Origin: Clostridium sp. ZS2-4
GTDB taxonomy: Bacteria; Bacillota; Clostridia; Clostridiales; Clostridiaceae
DNA length: 64,000 nucleotides
NCBI RefSeq assembly: GCF_026719745.1
Contig: NZ_JAPPRQ010000044.1
Location: forward strand, 62,001-126,000
Direction of reading: 5' to 3'
The notes under the pieces are model-generated. The model did no database searches. It had not been told where the DNA came from and saw only the letters and a program-made list of their open reading frames with translations. The position numbers and the translations under genes are program-made. Within the stretch, counting starts at the first letter, position 1; each line of letters starts with the position of its first letter. This document shows positions 1 through 9,692 of this stretch, piece by piece.

Positions 1-2347
1 AAGTTTTTTCGTTTAATGTAATTGGGTTTCCTACAATATTTTTATTTTTCTGTATAGTTCCCCATCCGCTACTACCAGACATCCAATTCATATCACTTAA
101 ATAGGTCACATTATTAGTAGTAGCAACTCTAAATTTATAGACAGCAGTTTCTGGAAGCTTCAAATATCCCCAAAATTTTGATGCTTCTTTATGTTCACTT
201 CTGTTATACGGAAGATATAAACTATTATAAAAATCCCCTGTATCATAAAATACTGTTTTAGGAATAATTCTTCCTGCTGATGCAAATAATTTCTGGTTTT
301 TTCTATATGTGTATATTCTCTCATGTGCTGATCCCCAAATAACTTCTCTATAACCATGTACCCCATTTTGATAATTATATAACCAACTAAACGTTGTTGG
401 ATTTTGAGTTGGAATATAATTATATAAATTTTCATTTATCATTACACCACTTGGTCGATAATTATTAGTGCTATAATAAGTGGTTCCATTATATACTGCT
501 TCTGTTTGATCACCTATATTTGCAGTAGTGTGAATTGAAATCTTTGAAGCATTGTTTCTATCTATAAAAGAGCTTGTATAATCTGTGTTATTAGGAGTAT
601 TATTAGGAGTATAAAGATAGGCTTCCTTCCAAATAGAATTGCTTTCCCAAAAATTATCTGAAAACTCTATTGCAGTAGAATAATACCTGGTTCTCTTATT
701 ACGATCATAATAAAATAAATATTTTACATCTTCAAGATTTAAATGTTTATCAAAACTACTTGCTTTTTCAGTTGTTAAATAATCTTTATATAATATAGTT
801 TTGAATACATCTTTTCTATCATCCCAATTGGTTATACTATTAGTATCATATCCTCTGTAATTCAGCATTCCTCTATTATTTAAGTCAATATCACTAGATT
901 CAACTTTTGCTAATGTACTACCCCAAGTTTCTTTTGTCAAATAAATAATTATTTTTTTTGAATAATCACTATTAATACTGGTATAACTTCGTTTTAGTAC
1001 ATATCCCTGTGGAGCAGTAACTGAAATTGTATAATTATCTACATTAAGATTATTATATTTATACCCTCCATTTACATCTGTTTTTGCATCAATAGGTGTT
1101 ATTACTGAATTTAGTGAATTTTTTATAGCTATTGGAACATTTTGTAGTGGAAGTTCTGAACCAGAATCTTCATCAACAATTTTTATATCTAAATCATTAT
1201 TTTTTATAAATATCCCGTCAGCTTCCTCTGGGTTAGTAGCTTTAGATGGATAAAACCACTCAGCAGGTACTTGAGTCCATGCACCATTATCTTTTTGATA
1301 TTCCATAGTAAAATTTCCACCCTGTAGATCATTATATATATATTCAAGATGTATTGGGTAATATTTATTGTTTGTTAATGAGTAAGAATTATTATTTGAA
1401 AATAGGTCTATTTTTCCATCTGCAGTTATATATCCAGCTGCGTTATCTTTTGTAACTAATCTAAATTTATAATTAGCATTATCTTGTACTTTTAAATATC
1501 CCCAGAATTTTGATGCTTCTTTATATTCAGTTCTATTGTATGGAATATATTGATTGTTATTAAAATCACCTGTATCATAAAATACCGTTTTGGGAATAAT
1601 TTTTCCAGCCGATACGAATAATTTTGGATTTTCTCTAGAGTTGGTTATCCAGTTATGTTCTCCCAAATCAAAACCTTGATAAGTCTTTTTATAAGCTGTA
1701 TAAGTATAAAACCAACTAAACGTTGTTGAATTTTCATCTGGAATATAATTATATGAATTTTCATTTATCATTACACTACCTGGTTTATAGTTAGTAACAC
1801 TATAATAGGTGTTTCCATCATATACTGCTTTTATTTCACCTGATATACCTGTAGTGCTAGAAATTGAAATATTTGAAGCATGCGCCTTATCTAAAAATAA
1901 GCTAGAATAACCTGTATTATTAGCCATATCATATGGATAATACATATAGGCCTGATCATACTTATTATCACTTCTCCTGTCACATATCTCAAATGCAGTG
2001 GCAAAGTGTTCAATTACATCATGCTGAATATAATGATATAAGTATTTTACATCTTCCAGCTTTAAATGTTTATCAAAGCTGCTTACTTTTTCAGCACTTA
2101 TATAATCTTTATATTTTACTTTTTTAAACACATCACTTCTGTCTGCCCAGTCTGTTATATTCTCAGTATCATATCCTCTATAAGTTAATTTGCCTTGATT
2201 TTGTACATCTACATCATCATTATCAAAACTAACGGATACGTTATAAGTATTATCGCTAGAAGTCACAGGTTGTCCATGAATTTGCATACTTGAAATACAA
2301 GACAAAATCATGGAAAATATTAAAGTTAAAGAAAGTAACCTTTTCAT
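1..2347 (-). CDS. Large secreted protein with tandem PA14/Cna_B modules (partial)
   Basis: An open frame begins at ATG 2347 behind GGAGGAATA and runs off the left edge, so about 782 residues are visible and the C-terminus is missing. The N-terminus (MKRLLSLTLIFSMILSCISS) is a Sec signal peptide, not a prepilin leader. Two homologous modules follow, beginning near residues 52 (GKLTYRGYDT) and 493 (GMLNYRGYDT), a period of about 441 residues. Each has an N-terminal region of unknown fold and a PA14-like segment (YKFRLVTKDN / YKFRVATTNN). The first module then has a Cna_B-like stalk domain at about residues 387-471 (VPIAIKN, TDVNGGYKYNNL). The gene begins 17 bp after a minor pilin gene and is probably in the pilus operon. 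I infer a surface or pilus-associated adhesin; the ligand is unknown. Internal stops break every other frame here, and this frame is continuous. Confidence 0.75.
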   Translation of the reverse strand, partial: MKRLLSLTLIFSMILSCISSMQIHGQPVTSSDNTYNVSVSFDNDDVDVQNQGKLTYRGYDTENITDWADRSDVFKKVKYKDYISAEKVSSFDKHLKLEDVKYLYHYIQHDVIEHFATAFEICDRRSDNKYDQAYMYYPYDMANNTGYSSLFLDKAHASNISISSTTGISGEIKAVYDGNTYYSVTNYKPGSVMINENSYNYIPDENSTTFSWFYTYTAYKKTYQGFDLGEHNWITNSRENPKLFVSAGKIIPKTVFYDTGDFNNNQYIPYNRTEYKEASKFWGYLKVQDNANYKFRLVTKDNAAGYITADGKIDLFSNNNSYSLTNNKYYPIHLEYIYNDLQGGNFTMEYQKDNGAWTQVPAEWFYPSKATNPEEADGIFIKNNDLDIKIVDEDSGSELPLQNVPIAIKNSLNSVITPIDAKTDVNGGYKYNNLNVDNYTISVTAPQGYVLKRSYTSINSDYSKKIIIYLTKETWGSTLAKVESSDIDLNNRGMLNYRGYDTNSITNWDDRKDVFKTILYKDYLTTEKASSFDKHLNLEDVKYLFYYDRNKRTRYYSTAIEFSDNFWESNSIWKEAYLYTPNNTPNNTDYTSSFIDRNNASKISIHTTANIGDQTEAVYNGTTYYSTNNYRPSGVMINENLYNYIPTQNPTTFSWLYNYQNGVHGYREVIWGSAHERIYTYRKNQKLFASAGRIIPKTVFYDTGDFYNSLYLPYNRSEHKEASKFWGYLKLPETAVYKFRVATTNNVTYLSDMNWMSGSSGWGTIQKNKNIVGNPITLNEKT

Positions 2348-2364
2348 TTGTATTCCTCCACTCT

Positions 2365-2958
2365 TCATTTGTTTCTAAAACAAACCTCACTATTTACAAC
2401 TGCACTTTCATTTCCTTTACTCAGATGAATTTCTACCTCAACTCCATCAGCATCTTTTAAGGTTTTATTGGCACTAGCACTTAGATTAATATGATTTATA
2501 TCTTCTGCAGCAATTTCTCCTATAATTTCATCTGCAGATAAATTACCATCTTTATCTATTACTACTTCCCCTATAGTTTGATCAGTATTTTCTTCATTTG
2601 CAGGAACAGTTCCATGCCAAAGTCTATTGTCTGCCACTTCAAATATCTCATATATATCATTTCCATTAATATCTATTGTTTTGAATACTATTCTGTCTAT
2701 GTTTTCAGCAATAGTATGTTCCTCTAAATTTAAATCTTGTCCTTCTATTCTTACTTCAATTATTCCTTTTGATTCTATAGCACTTCTTACAATTCTCTCT
2801 ATTCCTTTTTCGCCCTCAGACTGCAAGTCAATTTGCTTATTGACTTTGTTAAGTGTATTATAATTAGTCAAAAAGAAATTTGATAATGCAGTCATTACTA
2901 TTGCCACTATAGCTATTGCTATTAAAATTTCTATTAATGTAAATCCTTTCTTTTTCAC
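2365..2958 (-). CDS. Type IV minor prepilin
   Basis: A 197-residue protein with a class-III prepilin leader: short basic MKKKG, then FTLIEILIAIAIVAIVMTAL with Glu5. The first hydrophobic helix inserts in the membrane and later packs in the pilus core. The soluble domain (residues about 35-197) has no motif I recognise. The start is GTG at 2958 behind AAGGTGA, with a longish spacer. It is the eighth pilus gene after pilB. Its place after pilV-like and pilK-like genes matches minor pseudopilin sets (GspH/I/J/K order) that prime assembly in related systems. The exact minor-pilin class (PilU, PilW or GspJ-like) cannot be fixed by eye. Confidence 0.85.
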   Translation of the reverse strand: MKKKGFTLIEILIAIAIVAIVMTALSNFFLTNYNTLNKVNKQIDLQSEGEKGIERIVRSAIESKGIIEVRIEGQDLNLEEHTIAENIDRIVFKTIDINGNDIYEIFEVADNRLWHGTVPANEENTDQTIGEVVIDKDGNLSADEIIGEIAAEDINHINLSASANKTLKDADGVEVEIHLSKGNESAVVNSEVCFRNK

Positions 2959-2986
2959 TTTTATCTTAAATCACCTTCTCGTGAAA

Positions 2987-5296
2987 TTATTTTATTATCT
3001 TCCATTTTGTTCTTGTGATGAGTTTATCTCTAATTATATCGCTCTTTACATTATTATCATCACTGCCAACAGATGTTTGGGTTTCAACTTCAAAGCTACT
3101 ATTTAAATTATTTTGAAATATATTTTCAAAGTCTTCATAATTATATCCAATGAGTTTTTTCACATAATTTTCATTATAATTTATCTCTTTATGGTTACTA
3201 TCTTTAAATATTAGATTTCCTCCACAAATTATAGTTCCTTTGAATTTTATATTTCCACAGAAATAAATATCTCCTGCAGTTATGATAATACCTCTGAATT
3301 CTGCTGTTCCCGTATCATCTTGTTTTTCTACCGATACATTATTTCCACTTATTGAACTAATGTATCCTTCTGGAGCAAATATATATGGTTCATTAGCATT
3401 ACCATCTAATAGAATTACATCACTAGTATTGTCTATTTTTCCTTGAGCATTTTTACCTTCAAACTTATTTGTAATATTGCTAAAATTGACTTTATTTTTT
3501 ACCATTTTTTGTACATAACTTCCCAGATCACCTTGTACACTCGCATCTCCCATATGATATATTTTTCTTTTCAGCTCATTTTCTTTATTTGTTCTCTCTG
3601 GAGTTACATCTAAAGTTATATTACTTAATACTATTTCATTTTGAGAAATTCCATCTTCACTGCACAGTACTGCACCAGTATTAAATAGAATTCTGTCTTT
3701 CTTTATTCTTATACCACTGCCACCTAAATTTAATTTATAATCTTCATCACTTTTGTATTCCTCATTATAAGCATTAAAATAATAACTTTTATCAGAAACA
3801 TCTAAATCAGTATCATCGTTAGGATCATTAGCATCATTTAAAAACTTGGTTGCAAGTATAAGTGGGTTCTTATATTCAAATTTGATTTTATCTCCTATCA
3901 AGCTTTTTCCATGACCATTAACTCCACTTGTAAGAGGTATAGTATAAGCTTTGTAGTTTCCTTTAATAGACACAGACTCACCTGTTTGATATTTTTCATT
4001 AATAAGATTTATGTAAGAAACTCCTGCTATAAGCACTTTATCATCAGGTCCACTAGTTTCAATATTTATAAAAGAGCCACTTCCTATATCTTCAGTATTC
4101 ACTATTATTGAACTTGAGTGGTCACTTTCTAACGTATCAGTACCACCAGCATCTTTACCATCACTTACACCATAAAATCCACCTTGTATATTTATATTAG
4201 AAGCTCTAGCATTCAATTCTAAATCATCCATTGTAAATAAACTTCCTGTTAAATTATTTGCTTTATTGATATTTAAATTTAAATTTGAATTTTGTGCATT
4301 AGTATCTATAATGGCATTTCTAACATAAGCATCTCCATTTACCACAAAATTACTGCTTGTTCCCTTCAAAAATATATTTTGTGCAGAAGATAATTCACCT
4401 GTAACAACTACCCTAGAATCCCTACCATCTAATATAATTCCACTTTTAAACTCATTTCTGTCTATAATATTACCATCATTTCCTACATTCTTCCCTTTTA
4501 CAAAAACATCACCAGTTATATCAACATCACTATTTTCAACTGTCATATCCCCATCTACTGCTAACCCCTTAAGGAAAGCAAGATTTTCAGGAATTTTCAT
4601 TATATTATTCTCAATATAATACACAGACTTATACTCTGGGACAGTTATTTCGTATACAGCTTGAAGTTGCTTTTCTATATCTTTATGTTTAAAAGTAGAT
4701 ACTAATCCTATTTCCATTTTATCATCTGAAAATTTCAAAGGAGTACTAGTGTTTGATGAAAACCTCATTTTCGGCTTTGTTCTATCACTATTAAACTCTT
4801 CACCAACACCATTTTCATCGAATTTATAATTGTCACTTTTACTTAATTCACGTTCTAAGTAAGTTTCTATATAATTTTTAAAAGCTATCTGAAATCTTTT
4901 ATTTTGAACTTCTTTTATCATTTCTTCCTTTACAGAACCATCTAAATTTAAATAAGGACTAATATAACTGGAGTCAGCAAGTACTTTTAATTTTTCATTC
5001 TGAATTATACTTGCTAAACTTTCCTCTGAATTTTCCTTTGGATTCAATAAATTATCCACTGCCACATTACCCGAATTTATTGCCTGATCAACCACATTAC
5101 CTATAATAGCATAAGCCTTGTCTATTCCCGCTTCAGATGCGTAAAAATTTGTTTTCATAATTCCATTCATATTACGAACCTTGTAGCTTGAAAGTGTAAG
5201 TGAAAGTATTGCTGTCCCCAAAATACTGAGTATACTTAGTATTATCAACGTCATTACAAGTGAAGATCCTTTTTTAACTTTAAAACTCTTTTTCAT
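2987..5296 (-). CDS. Large PilX/GspK-like minor pilin
   Basis: About 769 residues. The N-terminus has a basic leader, Gly, then SSLVMTLIILSILSILGTAI and the conserved YASEAGIDKAY of PilX_N-type proteins. The residue five places after the Gly is Met, not Glu, as in GspK-type tip subunits, which lack Glu5. The body (about residues 240-480 and 600-720) is rich in short beta repeats with GDM/GDV/GDAY and a C-terminal GIIITAGDIYFCGNIKFKG pattern, suggesting a beta-helix. I placed the start at ATG 5296, behind GAGGAAGGA. A start at 5311 would overlap the pilV-like stop by 4 bp but has no Shine-Dalgarno. It is probably a pilus tip component, analogous to clostridial PilK. Confidence 0.8.
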   Translation of the reverse strand: MKKSFKVKKGSSLVMTLIILSILSILGTAILSLTLSSYKVRNMNGIMKTNFYASEAGIDKAYAIIGNVVDQAINSGNVAVDNLLNPKENSEESLASIIQNEKLKVLADSSYISPYLNLDGSVKEEMIKEVQNKRFQIAFKNYIETYLERELSKSDNYKFDENGVGEEFNSDRTKPKMRFSSNTSTPLKFSDDKMEIGLVSTFKHKDIEKQLQAVYEITVPEYKSVYYIENNIMKIPENLAFLKGLAVDGDMTVENSDVDITGDVFVKGKNVGNDGNIIDRNEFKSGIILDGRDSRVVVTGELSSAQNIFLKGTSSNFVVNGDAYVRNAIIDTNAQNSNLNLNINKANNLTGSLFTMDDLELNARASNINIQGGFYGVSDGKDAGGTDTLESDHSSSIIVNTEDIGSGSFINIETSGPDDKVLIAGVSYINLINEKYQTGESVSIKGNYKAYTIPLTSGVNGHGKSLIGDKIKFEYKNPLILATKFLNDANDPNDDTDLDVSDKSYYFNAYNEEYKSDEDYKLNLGGSGIRIKKDRILFNTGAVLCSEDGISQNEIVLSNITLDVTPERTNKENELKRKIYHMGDASVQGDLGSYVQKMVKNKVNFSNITNKFEGKNAQGKIDNTSDVILLDGNANEPYIFAPEGYISSISGNNVSVEKQDDTGTAEFRGIIITAGDIYFCGNIKFKGTIICGGNLIFKDSNHKEINYNENYVKKLIGYNYEDFENIFQNNLNSSFEVETQTSVGSDDNNVKSDIIRDKLITRTKWKIIK

Positions 5297-5307
5297 ATTA
5301 TCCTTCC

Positions 5308-6129
5308 TCATTTTAAAAAAGTCTTATATCCTTTATCCTCAATTAAAATCTCTCCTGTTTTTTTGTCAGTTACTTTTACAGTAACCTTATAAAGTCTATT
5401 TGGTTCATTTGAAACAGATGAATCATCTTCTATTTTCAAAATGTCATTGTACTGCCTTATTATTCCGCTATGTTTTATTAAGTTAATTTCTGGCTGGCTA
5501 TTCAAAGTATCCACTTTAACAAAATACAATTCTAAAATTTCACTTGTTTCATTATCTGCATCTACCAAAAGTTCTTGTCCTAAATCTCTGAATATATCAA
5601 ACCTTATTTTTACTTTTCCGTTTTTCACTTCGCAGATTCTGTCTATTTCTTTATCTCCAATTACTATTTCTTTATCTTTTAAAGTAAATTCTATCTTACT
5701 ATCAGTAACTTTGATTATTATATGTGGCTTAATTATATCCTGTTGTATTATTGGTACAGTTTCACTACCATTATAGAACTTTACAACTCCACTACCCTTT
5801 GGAAATACAATTTTATAATCACAAGTTATGCTGTCACTTCCCTTTTCTCCACTTACCGAATTGTTCCCAAATTTATAACCTGTAACAGGTTGTATAGAAT
5901 ATTGAACATGTAAATTCCCTTCATCATGACTACCGCAGCTTGAAATCTCTCCTGATTTTATTTTTTCCATATCCTGCTGTACCAGATTAGTAGCTACCTG
6001 TTTATCATGTGAAGCTTTTGCAAATCTTACTGAGGTTAAAACCATATCGGAGAGAGGAATAAGTATTATTCCTAGTATAGCAATGGATATTATAAGTTCT
6101 AATAAAGTAAAACCTTTGCTCTTTCTCAT
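5308..6129 (-). CDS. pilV: PilV-like minor prepilin
   Basis: A 273-residue prepilin. The leader MRKSKG precedes FTLLELIISIAILGIILIPL with Glu5. The conserved helix continues into ASHDKQVATNLVQQDMEKIKSG, a pattern typical of PilV/GspI-like minor pilins, followed by a beta-rich globular domain. The start ATG lies behind GGAGGGG. The gene follows pilO after 15 bp and is close-coupled to the large GspK-like gene. Its likely role is in the tip or priming complex of the pilus. The symbol is by position and N-terminal pattern only. Confidence 0.75.
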   Translation of the reverse strand: MRKSKGFTLLELIISIAILGIILIPLSDMVLTSVRFAKASHDKQVATNLVQQDMEKIKSGEISSCGSHDEGNLHVQYSIQPVTGYKFGNNSVSGEKGSDSITCDYKIVFPKGSGVVKFYNGSETVPIIQQDIIKPHIIIKVTDSKIEFTLKDKEIVIGDKEIDRICEVKNGKVKIRFDIFRDLGQELLVDADNETSEILELYFVKVDTLNSQPEINLIKHSGIIRQYNDILKIEDDSSVSNEPNRLYKVTVKVTDKKTGEILIEDKGYKTFLK

Positions 6130-6144
6130 TTTCCCCTCCAGATT

Positions 6145-7455
6145 CTAATTACGATTTACTGTAACCTTTCCACTTTCCTTAATTACATTTACTCTCGGCT
6201 TATTTTTGTCATCATATTTTATGTCAACTATAAGTTCTTTGTCAGTATTATTGTATATTTTCACATTGGCTCCTGCTAAATCTTGATTTGAGTTTCTTGA
6301 ACAAGAAAATACTGAAATATTAATCGTATCCTCCATTGGTGTAAATTGAACTCCACTGCCGCTTAAGTCCTTAGGATACGCTTCCTTGCCATTTTTATAT
6401 TTATAATAATATTTTCCATTTGATTCAGTAACATAAATCTCTACATTTTCAATACCTGGGTTGTCTGATATAACATAGGATTTTTTAGTACTGTCCTTGA
6501 TTTTTCCAAGTATAACTGTTGGCAAATCTGAACTTATAGCCACTACATTCATTGAAAAATCGTAGCTTCTTTTTGTTTCAACAGTTACTTCTGACTTAGC
6601 TGTTGAATTAGCAACAGTTCCTTGCGACTTAACTGTTGAATTATCGAAAAATGGATTTATCTTTCCATATTGATTCTTGAAATCCCATTTTAAATACTCA
6701 CTATCTCCCTGCAGTGAAAATTTAGGTACCCCAAAGAATTCAAGAGTTAAATTTCCTGCCAGATTACTTTCATCAGCAGTTACGCTTATATTTTTTATGA
6801 TTATTCTCTTATCATAATTAGTGATTTCATCTATAAACTTCATCACATTATCAAAGGTTCCTTTAACATTAATGCCTATGGTCATATTTTCTGCTTCTAT
6901 TTTATTTTTTTTATCATTGTCTTTATTGACATCCCCTTTGTTATCCTTCTCACTGCTAGTTTTATTCTCTTTATTGTCTTTATCAGCATTCGCTTTACTA
7001 TTATTTTCTACTTTATTGTTGCTTTCTCCATCTATCTTCTTATATTCTTTAACAATACCCTCTAACATTGAAGGCTGCTTGCTTTCTGTTTTCTGTTCTT
7101 CATTTAATTTTTGAAATTCCGGCTTTGATATACTGAAAGAATCGCACTGCACACCAGACTTCTCTATCATATCATTTAAAATTACTATTATTTTTTCCTG
7201 TTTAATTGAAGGAAACAATTCTATTATATTTCCATATATTTGGCTATTAACAATTTTTATTTCTTTATTAAGCTGTTTTTCATAAATCACATTATTCTTT
7301 AACTTATCAATTTCTACACTGTATTTGTCTCTTTTATCTTTTAATTCTGTAATTTTGTCCATTCTTACACTAAATATAAATTTATAATATCCCGCAAGGA
7401 GCATAACAATTAAAAATATACTCAATAATATTTTCTCACGCTTACTTGTCTTCAT
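6145..7455 (-). CDS. pilO: PilO-like inner-membrane pilus assembly protein, enlarged
   Basis: A 436-residue single-pass protein: transmembrane segment at about residues 9-25, coiled coil at about 28-65, then a PilO-type ferredoxin-like domain. A low-complexity Lys/Asn/Asp-rich tract at about 145-190 splits that domain. An extra C-terminal beta domain of about 150 residues (after residue 270) is absent from usual PilO proteins of around 200 residues. PilO pairs with PilN to link PilM to the pilus machine. Its start overlaps the pilN stop by 14 bp, behind AAGGAGGATAG, which suggests translational coupling. The assignment rests on position, membrane topology and the MKFIDEI region. Confidence 0.75.
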   Translation of the reverse strand: MKTSKREKILLSIFLIVMLLAGYYKFIFSVRMDKITELKDKRDKYSVEIDKLKNNVIYEKQLNKEIKIVNSQIYGNIIELFPSIKQEKIIVILNDMIEKSGVQCDSFSISKPEFQKLNEEQKTESKQPSMLEGIVKEYKKIDGESNNKVENNSKANADKDNKENKTSSEKDNKGDVNKDNDKKNKIEAENMTIGINVKGTFDNVMKFIDEITNYDKRIIIKNISVTADESNLAGNLTLEFFGVPKFSLQGDSEYLKWDFKNQYGKINPFFDNSTVKSQGTVANSTAKSEVTVETKRSYDFSMNVVAISSDLPTVILGKIKDSTKKSYVISDNPGIENVEIYVTESNGKYYYKYKNGKEAYPKDLSGSGVQFTPMEDTINISVFSCSRNSNQDLAGANVKIYNNTDKELIVDIKYDDKNKPRVNVIKESGKVTVNRN

Positions 7456-8008
7456 TTGTGCTATCCTCCTTAAACGTACATATTATGTTGAAGGAATATT
7501 CTTTTCCTTCTTCATCTCCTGTAATACTTGGTACGTAAACATCATCAAATACTCCACATTTTTTCAAATTATATTCAAATTCTGCAATGGAAGTCCTGTT
7601 TGCCGCAGTTCCCTGCAGGGTTAAATTATCACTTATATTCATTACCTGAAAAGATACTTCCTTAGGGACTTGATTAGATATGTTTTTTATAAGAGCTGTC
7701 TTTATCATGTCACTATCTGAGGTTATTTTATTTACTTTTTCCACAGCATCATAATAACTGTTCAATAAATTTAGTTTTTTCTGTGCAATCTCCATTTTCT
7801 GTGAAGCCGTTTTAAGTTCTTTTGAATTTAATATTTTTTCTTTGCTGGCAATTTCATTCTCCAGAGAATTTATTGTAAACACAGTGTATAAATAACCAAT
7901 CACCATTATGCCAACTATTATAGATGTAGCAACACCAACGTATACAAATCTTAAATTTGTACTTTTTTTGTCTTCAGAAAAGGCTTCAAAAAAATTATAA
8001 TCTCTCAT
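7442..8008 (-). CDS. pilN: PilN-like pilus assembly protein
   Basis: 188 residues: a short cytoplasmic N-terminus (MRDYNFFEAFSEDKK) that in the family contacts PilM, one transmembrane helix at about residues 25-45, a coiled coil (about 50-85), then a small ferredoxin-like domain with VPKEVSFQVMNISDN and LTLQGTAANRTSIAEFEYNLK, the usual PilN signature region. It sits between pilM and pilO as in nearly all type IV pilus operons. ATG 8008 lies behind AGGTGAT. Confidence 0.88.
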   Translation of the reverse strand: MRDYNFFEAFSEDKKSTNLRFVYVGVATSIIVGIMVIGYLYTVFTINSLENEIASKEKILNSKELKTASQKMEIAQKKLNLLNSYYDAVEKVNKITSDSDMIKTALIKNISNQVPKEVSFQVMNISDNLTLQGTAANRTSIAEFEYNLKKCGVFDDVYVPSITGDEEGKEYSFNIICTFKEDSTNEDK

Positions 8009-8016
8009 ATCATCAC

Positions 8017-9087
8017 CTATCTTAGTCTAATAATACCGCCAATGGCATTTAGATACCTTTCTAAATTAATATTGCAGGCAGCTTCACCAGTTACTGAAAT
8101 ATTGCCCATCTGCTGCAGTTTTTCAACAGGCATATCAAGTAATGCTTCCATGTATTCACAAATACCTTTAAGGTTACTTACTCCACCATGAAGATAAATT
8201 TTACTTATTTTTTTCAATCTATTTTTATTTATATAATAGTCAACCATTCTTTGAATATCACTAGACCATCTATCCACTACTCTCTTTACAGAAGCAGTAA
8301 TAACCTCAACTTCTTTATTTTCCCCAATATCTTCACTCTTTAAATTACATAAAGTCATCTTTTTCTCATCAGCTTCCTCATCACTTATACCAAATTCACT
8401 GGCTATGTTGGCATCTAAATAACTTCCCCCACCCATAATAATTCTTGTAAACTGCAGTACACCTTCTGAAATTATATTCAGTTCCATCTGTTCATAACCT
8501 ATATCTACAACTAACACTGTATTTTCTGATGTATATTGTTCAGAATTAATATCTAATTCATCATTATCAAATAGCTTGGCTATACAATTTGAACTTAAGT
8601 CTAAAGCCTCTGGGCTCAGCCTCAACTCATTTGCCAAATCCCAATACATCTTTGCCATGATTTTAGGATAAATCGCCACACGCAGCGCAGCCTTTTTTAC
8701 ATTATCTTCTTCATATTCATTTAACTTTTTATATTTTATTATGTACTCATCAAAATTTATAGGAAGATACTGCTTGATTTCAAATTCAATTAAAGAATCC
8801 ATTTCTTTGGGCTTTACAAGAGGAACAGAAATCTCCCTTGTTATAACAGAGGTGCTTTTAGATACGCATATTAATTTCTTAGCCTTTGTATTCATCATAT
8901 TTATAGCTTCTTCTACTGCTTCTTTCATTGTAATTAAATTAGTAATTTCTCCATCATTAAAACAATTCTTAGGAACTTGAAAGCTCAAAGCTTTTTCAAC
9001 CACTATCTTCTTCCCCTGCATTCTTCCTTCCACCAGCTTGCCATTCTCACTTCCAAGCTCTAGTGATAGTACATTTTTTTGAAACAA
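8017..9087 (-). CDS. pilM: PilM-like actin-fold pilus assembly ATPase
   Basis: A protein of about 356 residues with the actin/FtsA fold of PilM. Recognisable elements are the N-terminal LSLELGSENGKL phosphate loop, ISVPLVKPKEMDSLIEFEIKQYLP, the VLVVDIGYEQMELNII second phosphate loop and KIYLHGGVSNLKGICEYME near the C-terminus. PilM is cytoplasmic and binds the N-terminal tail of PilN. I chose TTG at 9087 as start because AGGAGGTG lies 7 bases upstream. The in-frame GTG at 9096 overlaps that ribosome binding site. It is in the pil operon, 98 bp after pilA. Confidence 0.9.
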   Translation of the reverse strand: MFQKNVLSLELGSENGKLVEGRMQGKKIVVEKALSFQVPKNCFNDGEITNLITMKEAVEEAINMMNTKAKKLICVSKSTSVITREISVPLVKPKEMDSLIEFEIKQYLPINFDEYIIKYKKLNEYEEDNVKKAALRVAIYPKIMAKMYWDLANELRLSPEALDLSSNCIAKLFDNDELDINSEQYTSENTVLVVDIGYEQMELNIISEGVLQFTRIIMGGGSYLDANIASEFGISDEEADEKKMTLCNLKSEDIGENKEVEVITASVKRVVDRWSSDIQRMVDYYINKNRLKKISKIYLHGGVSNLKGICEYMEALLDMPVEKLQQMGNISVTGEAACNINLERYLNAIGGIIRLR

Positions 9088-9185
9088 GATGAACACCTCC
9101 TTTTATATAACAAAAACTTAATATAATATTACAAAATAAGATATTATGAAAATCATTCCACAATATCTTATTTCAGCTTTATTTT

Positions 9186-9653
9186 CTACTTGTGATAGTT
9201 ACTTGTATTAGGATAAACTTCTAAATCTGGGGTTCCGGCTGTCCCACTTTTAGAAACAACCTCTACTTTTATATCTCCATTTGCATCAACAGTTACATAA
9301 AAATTTTTATCAGTAGCGTGTACTAAACTAGCTTTAGCTGTAGGAATAACATCAAATTCATTTGCTATTTTATTACCTATAGTTGTAGTTGTAGCTCCAG
9401 ATGCCGCTTTTTCTACTTTAATATCAGCTACTCCTGCTGTCATGTTATCATTTGTATATATCATTGCAGCAGTATTAGCTATAGACTTAGCACTCGCTTT
9501 ATCAGAAGCTATTTTAGCATTATCTTGTTGTCCACCAAATTTAGGTATAGCTATTGCCGCCAATATTCCTATAATAGCAATTACAACAATAAGTTCAATA
9601 AGTGTAAACCCTTTCTTCTTTTTCTTTAAATTTTTCTTTAAATCGGTATTCAT
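9186..9653 (-). CDS. pilA: Major type IV pilin PilA
   Basis: A 155-residue prepilin. A 14-residue basic leader (MNTDLKKNLKKKKKG) precedes FTLIELIVVIAIIGILAAIAIPKF with Glu5, the canonical type IVa pilin helix. The remainder is a small soluble domain rich in Ala, Thr and Val without an obvious disulfide pair, as often seen in clostridial pilins. The start lies behind GGGGAGGG. Its size, leader and place between pilC and pilM make it the likely major subunit. The 214-bp gap before it holds a palindrome and a heptamer repeat tract that may affect its separate expression. No prepilin peptidase gene is in the window. Confidence 0.92.
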   Translation of the reverse strand: MNTDLKKNLKKKKKGFTLIELIVVIAIIGILAAIAIPKFGGQQDNAKIASDKASAKSIANTAAMIYTNDNMTAGVADIKVEKAASGATTTTIGNKIANEFDVIPTAKASLVHATDKNFYVTVDANGDIKVEVVSKSGTAGTPDLEVYPNTSNYHK

Positions 9654-9692
9654 AAAAATACCCTCCCCTTTTTATATTTTTTTATTTAAAGT

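Noticed and set aside
160-435. A separate 91-residue minus-strand ORF near the left edge
   Set aside because: It is in another frame within the continuous PA14-module gene and has no ribosome site or recognisable sequence.
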